Part shown: positions 56,580 through 64,000 of the stretch, piece by piece
Layout: each line of letters starts with the position of its first letter
How positions within the stretch are numbered: the first letter of the stretch is position 1
Source of the DNA: Montifringilla adamsi
Taxonomy: Eukaryota; Chordata; Aves; Passeriformes; Passeridae
DNA length: 64,000 nucleotides
Assembly (NCBI GenBank): GCA_017590115.1
Contig: JAGGNK010012559.1
Location: 516,370 to 580,369 of the forward strand
Direction of reading: 5' to 3'
Translations under genes and position numbers: made by a program
The notes under the pieces: model-generated
Told to the model about the DNA's origin: nothing
Seen by the model: only the letters and a program-made list of their open reading frames with translations
The model's database searches: none

Positions 56580-56986
56580 TGGTTTAACTTGTTTAACTGG
56601 TTAGATGATTTAACTGGTGGATGGTTTAACTGGTTAGAATGTATACCTGGTGGATTGGTTTAACTGGAGGATGGTTTAACTGGTTAGAATGTTTAATTGG
56701 TAAGAATGTTTAACTGGTGAATGGTTTAAGTGGTGGATGGTTTAACTGGTTAGAGTGTTTAATTGGTTAGAATGTTTAAGTGGTGGATGGTTTAACTGGT
56801 GGATGGTTTAACTGGTGGATTGGTTTAAGTGGTGGATGGTTTAACTGGTTAGATGGTTTAACTGGTGGATTGTTTTACCTGGTGGACGGTTTAACTGGTG
56901 GATGGTTTAACTGGTGGATGGTTTCACTGGTGGATGGTTTCACTGGTGACAGTTTAACTGGTGGGAATTTTAACTGCTGGGATGGC
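56580..56986. repeat. 16-bp tandem array GGTTTAACTGGTGGAT
   Basis: About 25 units. Variants include GTTAGAAT in place of GTGGAT, so the array mixes 14-17-bp units. Irregular at the left, most regular at 56850-56960. Confidence 0.93.
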
Positions 56987-57998
56987 TTTGGAGGATAAAG
57001 CTGCCCCAGAGCAGCAGGTCCTGGCTGGTTTCCCCCAGCTGTGCAGGAGCCCCAGGCAGAGCCCCCACTCCCAGCAGCTCCTCGAGAGCCCCTGCAGGGA
57101 CCAGCCAGGGCTGCTCCTGTCCCCACCCTCAGCTGGAGCAGGGCACCCCCAGATCGCTGCAGCCCCTGGGGCTGTGCCCTCCTCTGCACCAGCAGAGCCC
57201 TCCCAGCTGCTGCAGGAACGGAGAAGAGACGAGAGAGGGACGTGGAGAAGCAGCTTCAGCCCCTGCTCCATCCCTTTGCAGGCTCTGTCAGGGATAACAG
57301 CCCTGAATTTAGTGTAATTTACAGGAGCCGGGCTCTAATGGGTGGTGGGGGATCTTGAGCCTTCTTAGGAAAATCCTCTTAGGAGCAGCAGCTCCTTTAA
57401 TAACCCGGCTGAGGCAGTGCCTCCCTATTTACATCTATTTGCATGTATTTGCATGCAGGCAGCTGAGAGAAACATCTCAAAAGCTCTGATGACTTCACAT
57501 TTTTAAACCTGCCCATAATCTGAGGGGCTGGAGAGCAGCATTTTGGGGACGTGGGTTATTTCAGATGGAGAGGCGGGGTCTGGGAGGGAGCAGGATTCCT
57601 TGTCTGTTTTGGATGCTGCCCAAAGGATTTGGGGTTGGAAGGATCCTGAGTGGATCCTCTGAAAGCCTTGGGGCCACCAGTCCCCCTGAACTCTCTGTGC
57701 CTGCGATATCCAGGTTCTCACTGCCAGATGGGAAAATTATGGAAAATGAAGGTGTCCAGCAGAAAAAGGAAAATAAAAAGAGCTTTGTCAAATCCTGCCA
57801 AGTGCTTCACCTTGGGAATGGCACTATCCAGGACAGGGAATGTGGGAGATCCCAGGGATCCATTCCCTAACTTTCCTGATGCTGCCCTACAAAATCCCAG
57901 ACAAACAAACTGCTTTGGAAATGGAGTCTCCATTTGTGGGGAAATGGTGCCACTTCCCATTGGAACTGCTGGTTCAGGGAAGAGAAAATCCTGAATAA
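56987..57998. other. single-copy sequence, no gene recognised
   Basis: GC-rich to 57270, then AT-richer. Overlapping frames of 104-118 codons on both strands have no domain. Confidence 0.5.
57437..57454 (+). promoter_or_regulatory. tandem octamers one helical turn apart
   Basis: ATTTGCATGTATTTGCAT: two perfect ATTTGCAT sites spaced 10 bp start to start. POU-factor dimers bind such pairs. Surrounding sequence (57380-57520) is AT-rich and single-copy. Confidence 0.35.
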
Positions 57999-58298
57999 TC
58001 ATGGAATGAGAGAATCATTGGAAAGGTTGGAGAAGCCCTCTGGGATCAGTCACTGAGTCCAACTGCCAAGGCCAGCACTGGCCATGTCCCCAAGTGCCAC
58101 ATCCACACGGCTTTTGAATCCCTCCAGAGACAGGGACTCCAGTACTGCCTGACCACCCTTTCCAGGAAGAATTTTTCCCTAATATCCAACCTAAACCTCC
58201 CCTGGGACAACTTGAGGCCTCTGCCTCTTGTCCTGTTTTGCCCTGGGGGCAGAGGCTGACCCGCACTTGGCTGCACCCTCCTGTCAGGGAGTTGTGAA
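57999..58298 (-). mobile_element. CR1 3'-end fragment, about 300 bp
   Basis: AATCATGGAATGAGAGAATC, GCCCTCTGGGATCAGTCACT, CCCAAGTGCCACATCCACAC, ending at CTCCTGTCAGGGAGTTGTG. Confidence 0.9.
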
Positions 58299-58332
58299 GG
58301 GTAATACTAATACTAATACTACTAATAATAGA
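58299..58332. repeat. TAATAC microsatellite at the CR1 edge
   Basis: TAATACTAATACTAATACTA followed by CTAATAATAG, directly at the internal (5') edge of the minus-strand CR1. Confidence 0.85.
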
Positions 58333-59742
58333 ACAGTGAATCAGGAACTGGGAGCATTTTCCATATTGGACATTGAGAGAGTTTGTTTCAACACAGCTCC
58401 ATCATCTAAGCTCAATAATTTCAAATCTTCTCATTCTAATAGAGTAAAAATGTTCTTTAGATGATCCTAAACATTGTAATATGAAATGTGAAGGGTGAGA
58501 CAATGTGAATTATGGGATAATAAAATTGATCCAGAGAAATGAAGCACAACAAGAACACAGGGGAAAAAAATTGCAGATTTACTGTCTTGGTACAACAGAT
58601 TTAGGACAGCACTGAGATGAAACAATTCCACTTCCTACAGAAAATGCCACAGAAATTGGTGGATTTGCACAATCCTTCAGTCCTGCCATCTCTTTCCTCC
58701 CCAGTCCTTCTGAGCCAGCCCATCCCAGCTTAGTTTGGAAGCAGCTCACAGGAGCAATATCCTGTCCTCACCAGTGCCACTCCCAGGCTGGTGGCACCAC
58801 CTGAGTCCTTGGGGTGGCACCTTCAGTGCTCTTGAAGGACAAGGAGCAGCACCAGGGTCTCTGCTCATCCTCCCCCCATGCAGGTCAAAGCCCTTGCTGG
58901 AGACTCCTCTCTCTATTTCATTAATTCCCAGACATCTGCTCTGGGAATGTCAGAATGTTGGGATCTCCTGGAACGAGGCGATAAACAGAACTGACACGGA
59001 ATTAATCCCCGAATCACCTGCAGAGCCAATATCCCGTGTCTGAGTGTTACCATGGCTGCAGCCCTTCAGAGGCACCTTCAGCCCCTGCCTCCACCCAAAG
59101 CAGGAAATAAAATCCAAAATGGAAGGAAAAAATAACTGGAATCATGTCAGGAAGAGTGCGTGTCCTCCCTGCTGCTGCCGGGCTGTGCCTGGCATGGGCG
59201 ACGAGCTGATTCCAGCTAATTATTTTTGTGTTTATATTTATTGGCTGTGATTAGTTATGCAACAAAGACTGTGGGAGAACAAATCATATCAGTGCAGTTA
59301 ATTGAAGATAACACGAGCAGCAGTGAAAGCCCTAATTTTGATATTTTCCGCATGAAAAGGAGACCTGATCCTGCTGGTTGTTAATCAATAAAGGGTTGGT
59401 GAGGTCTCCATCTGAGGGGATGAGCCCAGAGGGCTGGAAAGCAGCACACTGGATGAGTTCCTCCTGATTCTTCCTTTGCTTTTCAAATAAATCTACTGGA
59501 AGTCATGGATTTTGGTGGAGTAAAGCTGGGGTTGGGGTGGTGCTGCTGAGCTGATCTTGCAGAAAATGAAACATCTGGGCTTTATTCCTTGGAAGTCAAA
59601 GCTGGTGTGAGGCCACCTGGCCATAAATTTTAGGAATTGCATATGACCTTTTCTGTTCCTCTCTAGATCACCAGAAATGTCAATTTCCCAAACCATTCAA
59701 GCTCAGCTGGGCAGATCCCAGCAAGGTAAGGGCATCAAATGA
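58333..59742. other. single-copy stretch, no gene recognised
   Basis: AT-rich 58340-58660. A 25-bp motif here (58486-58510) matches the 195-bp insertion at 60762-60956 in reverse. No exon recognised. Confidence 0.5.
59205..59420. promoter_or_regulatory. AT-rich candidate regulatory segment
   Basis: CCAGCTAATTATTTTTGTGT, TTATATTTATTGGCTGTGAT, ATGCAACAAAGACTGTGGGA (TCF/SOX-like), GCAGTTAATTGAAGATAACA and GTTGTTAATCAATAAAGGG (HNF1-like). The densest motif block in the window and free of repeats. Confidence 0.35.
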
Positions 59743-59984
59743 GCCTGTCAGGGAATCCACCTCCTGTCAGGAATCCACCCCCTGTCAGGAATCTACCCCT
59801 GTTGGGAATCCATCTCCTGTCAGGAATCCCCCTCCTGTCAGGAATCCATCTCCTGTCAGGAATCCATCTCCTGTTGGGAATCCATCTCCTGTTGGGAATC
59901 CATCTCCTGTCAGGAATCCATCTCCTGTCAGGAATCCCCCTCCTGTCAGGAATGCCCCTCCTGTCAGGAATGCCCCTCCTGTCA
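59743..59984. repeat. 18-bp tandem array GGAATCCATCTCCTGTCA
   Basis: About 13 copies. Variants CCCCTCCTG, CCACCTCCTG and TTGGGAATCC. A unit of 18 bp preserves reading frame, hence open frames on both strands (GIHLLS / DRRWIP type peptides). Confidence 0.95.
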
Positions 59985-60547
59985 CAGCTCCTGCCTCCTC
60001 CTCTTTCCCTGCAGAAATCCATGTGCTGCCAGTGCCTCCGAGGGGACCGGTCCCTGCTGTCCCTGCTCCTCCTGTCCAGCGCCCCTCCAGCCCCAGGATG
60101 TGCTGCCAACACCTCCTGCTCCCTGCTCGCATCCCCAGCCCCGCTCTGGACCAGGGCACAGCTCCCATCTCAGTTCCTGGTGTGGAATCAGCCCCTGGAG
60201 CCTTGTCCAAGGTCTGTCAGGGTCTGAGGCAGCTGCAGGTGCCAGCAGATGCCTGGTGTCACACCTGGGCTGGGACTCACCTGGCAGCCGGCAAGGGACA
60301 GGTGAGGTGTCACACCCCAGAGGCTCCAGGCTCTTCTCCCCCACGCTGAAGGAGCTGAGAGTGCCCAGCTCTGATTCAGAGCTCTGTTTGTGGTGTGAGG
60401 AACCCGAGCTCTGCTGCTCCCTCGTGCTCTGGGCTGGCCCAGGGAGCTCAGGTCCATCATCCAGCGCTCAGTGCCCCCATCCTGTGAACCACTGAACCTC
60501 TGGAGGGGTTGGAGGGAGATCTGGGTTGGATGCAGCATCCCAGGATG
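59985..60547. other. single-copy sequence, no gene recognised
   Basis: GC-rich. Contains TTTCCCTGCAG at about 60003-60013, which looks like a splice acceptor, followed by a cysteine-rich open stretch (MCCQCLRG). No donor-flanked exon or known protein can be assigned. Confidence 0.4.
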
Positions 60548-60996
60548 GCAGGATGAGAGAGAACAGCCCCAAGCCACAGCAGAGGAGGTTTAGATGAGAT
60601 AATGGGAATATTCCTTCATGGAAAGGGTGGCCAGGCACTGGAACAGCAGCAGTGGTGGAGTCACCACTGCTGAGGGTATGGCTGTGGCACTCGGGACCTG
60701 CCTTAGGGGTGACCATGGTGGTGCTGCTGCTGGTCCACAGTTGGACTCAATGACCTCAAAGTGTCAAAAATAGATTTGTAGAAAATTCTCAATGCCTTAC
60801 AATGTATTGTAATTAAAAACAGTTACCTTCTAATTGTAATAACGTGAATTATAACATTTATATTATCTCACCCTTCACATAAGACTAAAAATAAAAGTTT
60901 TTAAAGCACCTCTCAGTTACTCCATCTCTAAGTTAAAAAAAACCCATAATTCAACATCAAAGGTCTTGTCCAACCTGAAGCATTCCCTGACTGTGA
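60548..60996 (+). mobile_element. CR1 3' region split by a small insertion
   Basis: GGCAGGATGAGAGAGAACAG, TTCCTTCATGGAAAGGGTGG, GGCACTGGAACAGCAGCAGT, up to GGACTCAATGACCTCAAAG at 60761. It then resumes at 60957 with TCAAAGGTCTTGTCCAACCT, GAAGCATTCCCTGACTGTG. Without the insertion the CR1 tail is continuous. Confidence 0.88.
60762..60956 (+). mobile_element. compact LTR-like insertion, 195 bp
   Basis: Begins TGTCAAAAATAG and ends AATTCAACA, i.e. TGT...ACA. It is flanked by a perfect 6-bp duplication TCAAAG (60756-60761 and 60957-60962), which is single in CR1. Very AT-rich. It has AATAAA at 60890-60895, 61 bp before its right end, and TA-rich words near 60850-60866. TG...CA with a 6-bp duplication fits a solo LTR, but 195 bp is short. 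I do not recognise the family. Orientation plus is inferred from AATAAA only. Confidence 0.65.
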
Positions 60997-61651
60997 TCCC
61001 CTCTGCTGCCCATGGCATTTGCAGCTTCCTGACTCTAACAGGAACACAAAGCCCTCCAGCCCTGCCCTTCATGCCTCCAGTGCTCCTCCTTTGCCTGTTC
61101 CTGGAGCCCAGGCCCAGCTAATTGGTGTTAATTGGACTTGTACAGGTATTTTCCTCCCCTCCACGTGCCCTGCTCCTTCTGTGAGCTCCAGCTGGTTTGT
61201 GATCCCCTACAGCAGCCCCAGCCTGTGGAACAGGAGACTGAGGATGCAGAACATGTGGAAGAGTTGCCTTTTTATCCCACTTGCTCTTTAGGAACTTTGT
61301 GTATTTGGGTAATTTTGAAGGCTCGCTGAGCCAGGATCAGAATTCCCTTTGACTGATTGATTTATTTCGCAAGGAAAACCCACCTGGGAGCCTGGCTGTG
61401 GCACCATAACAATGGGAATTCCCCTCCCCTTTTCCAGCCCCAGGGGATGTTTGGGAGGTAAAAAACAAGGGAAGGTGTTTGTCCTTGGGGCTCTGCTCTG
61501 GGTGACATTTGTGGTTTGGTCCGGGGGGTTTGAGCTGCAAGTCCAAGGAGGGGAGCCAGGAGGGGATTTGTCTTTAGGGTGTTTGTCTTTGAGAGACTGA
61601 AAATGCTCTGTTCAAACTCCTCTTCTTTTTTCCTTAGAGCAGGCTTGGGGA
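60997..61651. other. single-copy sequence, no gene recognised
   Basis: Nothing recognisable. Confidence 0.45.
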
Positions 61652-62071
61652 TGATGCCTTGAGAGGCTGCCTAGAACAGAGGCTGGACAGTGTTAAAGGA
61701 ATAAAGTAGGGATTTATTAAAAGGCTTCCTTCAAAGGACACACCTTGGGCAGTACAAAGCCCAGCCGAGGGTACACCCAAGATGGACGGTGGGTCGAGTT
61801 TTCACACTTCTGTAAGTTTTGGTCCATTTCCATATTGGGGTTAATTGTCCAGTCACAGTCCCACCCTCCCAGTTTGCTCTCCTCAGTTCACTGTTGTTTG
61901 CACTTTTGGGCCTGAAGCTGCAGCGGTGTCCTTGGTTCTGGGGCTGGAAAAGGATTGTTCTGTCTGACTGAACTGTGAGGAGAACTTGCTGACACTTTAT
62001 ATGAAGTTCAGAGTTACACACTAATGCAGGACAGAATCTGGAAAATATGAAAGCTAAAACTTAAGGCATCA
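61652..62071 (-). mobile_element. solo LTR, same family as 3111-3539
   Basis: Inverted ends TGATGCCTT and AAGGCATCA. On the minus strand ACTTCATATAAAGTGTCAGC supplies a TATA-like box, and CCTTTTAATAAATCCCTACT the polyadenylation signal (plus about 61707-61726), 50 bp before the end. Intact 420-bp LTR without leader or internal region. Flanks GGGGA and GGGAG are only a weak candidate duplication. Confidence 0.82.
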
Positions 62072-62810
62072 GGGAGAGCACCCTCCTTTCCCACAGGGAT
62101 GAGGGAATAGGATCCAGGAACCTCTTGAGGTCCCAGGGAAGGTGAGGTCACCTGGGGAGGGATGGCCTCTGCCCTGCAAGGTCACACCACCCACTGCTGC
62201 TTTGACAGCTCAGAAAACACAAACCCCAAGGGTCTGGGAGGCTTTGATTACTAAGGGGGTTGATAAGGGCTGTATTCTGCCAGGGGAGACCTTGTTTTCC
62301 CCTGCAGGGCCAGCAGGAGCTTTTGTCTCTGCAGGGGATTAGCCCAACTGGAGATTGCTGGACCAGAGATCAGAACCCAAGCACACAAATCCCCTCACCT
62401 TGAAAAGTTCCCTGCTTTAGCTCTGTCCAAAGGATATTTTGCTTGGGTGCTTCCATCTTTAAAACACTAAACTCCTCCACAGCCAAGCTTTAATGTCATG
62501 TGGGAGTTTTCTTTCTTTGAGGAGTGGGAAATGCCACACATGGTGGCATATGCAGAGCCCTGAGTCACCAGGGAGAAAATAAACATGGTTTGATCCACGT
62601 GTGTCTGTTTCCTGGGAGAGAGGTGCCAGGGGATGCTTGCTTGGGTAACTGTTGCAAGCCAGCACCACCTGAGAGGGAAATAAATAAAAAATTATCTGAA
62701 AATTAACCTGGAGCTGGGCTTCCTATGAGAAAATGGAGGTTTGGTCTCAGGATCTCCTCTGGTCAAGCTGACCCTGAGATGTATTAAAAGTCTCTTTTCC
62801 CCAAGCCAGC
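62072..62810. other. sequence between two LTRs, no gene recognised
   Basis: Could hold decayed retroviral interior because LTRs lie on both sides in the same orientation, but these belong to different families and no gag/pol-like frame is visible. AT-rich near 62670-62700. Confidence 0.4.
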
Positions 62811-63186
62811 TGTCGAAGAAGGAGTCAGAAGTCTTCATCTGTTGTTATCAAGGTTGTTTATTATTTCTTATCTAAAACATTTTCTGTCTGGCCTGCTGAG
62901 GTCTGTTCAGAGGTCAGTCTGAGGCACACTGCCCTCCCACAGGGCTGGTGTTGTCTTTTATACTGTAACCTATGTATTCGATATTTACAGTTATGTTCCA
63001 ATACCTATCACCTATGTTAGACAGTGACTTTCTACTCTAAACCAACCCCAAAGTGCCACCATCACCGAGAAGATGGAGGCTAGGAAGAAGAAGGAAGAAG
63101 GACAGGACAATGCCCAAATTCCTCCATCTTGTCCCCTAGACCCCCATAGTAAAATTCTTCAAAATTTCACCTTTCACCCTGTGACA
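62811..63186 (-). mobile_element. LTR related to 30593-30848
   Basis: Minus strand: TGTCACAGGGTGAAAGGTGA at the start, ACAAGATGGAGGAATTTGGG, a TATA box GGTTACAGTATAAAAGACAA (plus about 62954-62973) and AGAAATAATAAACAACCTTG as polyadenylation region. It ends around CTTCGACA. Good LTR anatomy. The left edge is uncertain and no target duplication is evident. Confidence 0.75.
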
Positions 63187-63220
63187 ACTACTGTTATGCT
63201 ACTTAAACTGTTGTGACTTG

Positions 63221-64000
63221 TAATTCTTCATATAAAGTTGGTAATTTGCTCCATGGGTTAAGATCGAAATCCCAAGTGTCTTTGGCTTCCTGCCAGGGTC
63301 TCCAAGCCCCTGGCAGGGCTTCAAAGCCCCCTGGCTGGGGCTTGGATCATCCAGGACCGTCAGAGGGACGTCCTGGGCTCTGACAGCTCCAGCCTGGCCT
63401 TGGACACTCCCAGGGATGGGGCAGCCCCAGGTTCCCTGGGAGGAGCAGGATCCCTGTCAGATCCACGTGTGACTCCAGGAGCTGCAGGCCCAGCCTGCCT
63501 CCAGCAGCTTGGAAATGAACTTTGGAAGAACAAAAGCAGGACATAAATGGCCAGCTTTGAGGCAGGCAGGGATGTCTCCCTGCTGGGCTCACAGGGATGA
63601 GGCTCTGCTCTGTCCTGGGTGTCTCTGAATCAAGGGGGGCTGTCCCCCTCAAAGGCTCCTCCTGCTTCAAACCCAGGCTCAGGAAAGGAATCACTCAGGG
63701 ACTTTTTGTAATTCTTCATATAAAGTTGGAAATTTGCTCCATGGGTTAAGATCGAAATCCCAAGTGTCTTTGGCTTCCTGCCAGGGTCTCCAAGCCCCTG
63801 GCAGGGCTTCAAAGCCCCCTGGCTGGGGCTTGGATCATCCAGGACCGTCAGAGGGACGTCCTGGGCTCTGACAGCTCCAGCCTGGCCTTGGACACTCCCA
63901 GGGATGGGGCAGCCCCAGGTTCCCTGGGAGGAGCAGGATCCCTGTCAGATCCACGTGTGACTCCAGGAGCTGCAGGCCCAGCCTGCCTCCAGCAGCTTGG
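63221..64000. repeat. 488-bp-period tandem duplication running off the window
   Basis: Bases 63221-63512 recur at 63709-64000 with a single difference seen (GGTAATTT versus GGAAATTT). The second copy is cut by the window end. Between them 63513-63708 is the rest of unit one. Both copies start after a GACT...TG motif (GTGACTTG and GGGACTTTTTG). Confidence 0.93.
63386..63440 (-). mobile_element. CR1 fragment inside the duplicated unit
   Basis: AGCTCCAGCCTGGCCTTGGA, CACTCCCAGGGATGGGGCAG is a CR1 internal block. It is copied again at 63874-63928 as part of the duplication, not as a separate insertion. Confidence 0.7.

Noticed and set aside
59743..59984. CRISPR-like array of 18-bp repeats
   Set aside because: Units are contiguous without unique spacers, and the context is vertebrate repeats.
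62072..62810. Provirus interior between the LTRs at 61652 and 62811
   Set aside because: The two LTRs belong to different families and no retroviral coding motif is visible between them.
1..64000. tRNA, rRNA or snRNA genes
   Set aside because: No cloverleaf with A- and B-box spacing, no rRNA core sequence and no snRNA signature was noticed on either strand by reading; a tRNAscan/Infernal run would settle this.

Overview
The window looks like vertebrate nuclear DNA from a bird, most likely a songbird. About thirty fragments of CR1 non-LTR retrotransposons are scattered on both strands. Most are 3' ends that start or finish with the bird CR1 tail (GGTTTGGGTTGGAAGGGACC-like, or its complement). 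There are also at least six solo-LTR-like endogenous retrovirus remnants whose layout matches LTR families I know from passerines (inference from memory; no database was searched). I see no bacterial or phage gene, no operon, no CRISPR array, no rRNA and no tRNA.

I cannot support any protein-coding gene. The long open frames are low-complexity (runs through tandem arrays at 11757-12545, 15852-16074, 50163-50770 and 59743-59984), or lie in CR1 tails, or are GC-rich chance frames without recognisable domains. The stretch is best read as intergenic DNA or the inside of a large intron. Every LTR whose orientation I can read lies on the minus strand, and CR1 fragments lean the same way. That would fit an intron of a plus-strand gene, but this is only an inference.

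Layout. 1-3.6 kb: a cluster of three LTRs, two of them inserted inside one CR1. 3.6-10.8 kb: mostly single-copy sequence with two CR1 pieces, a paired octamer segment and a 16-bp perfect palindrome. 10.8-20.6 kb: rich in tandem repeats (77-bp minisatellite next to a CpG-rich segment, an 18-bp array, a polypurine array, a 10-bp array) and CR1. 20.6-30 kb: single-copy sequence with CR1 fragments and several AT-rich candidate regulatory segments. 30-38.3 kb: CAT microsatellites, a diverged LTR, a 41-bp minisatellite and a well-preserved LTR. 38-50 kb: CR1, a G-rich heptamer array and smaller arrays. 50-60 kb: a very uniform second 41-bp array, an ATATCT microsatellite, a long CR1, a 16-bp array and an 18-bp array. 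60-64 kb: a CR1 split by a compact 195-bp LTR-like insertion with a perfect 6-bp target duplication, two more LTRs, and a nearly perfect 488-bp-period tandem duplication that runs off the window end.

The most interesting items are the 195-bp insertion at 60762-60956, the double-nested CR1 at 2521-3625, the terminal duplication, the GGG heptamer array, and the unusual number of unrelated minisatellites, which recalls subtelomeric or microchromosomal bird DNA. I did not find a convincing new multi-gene system.
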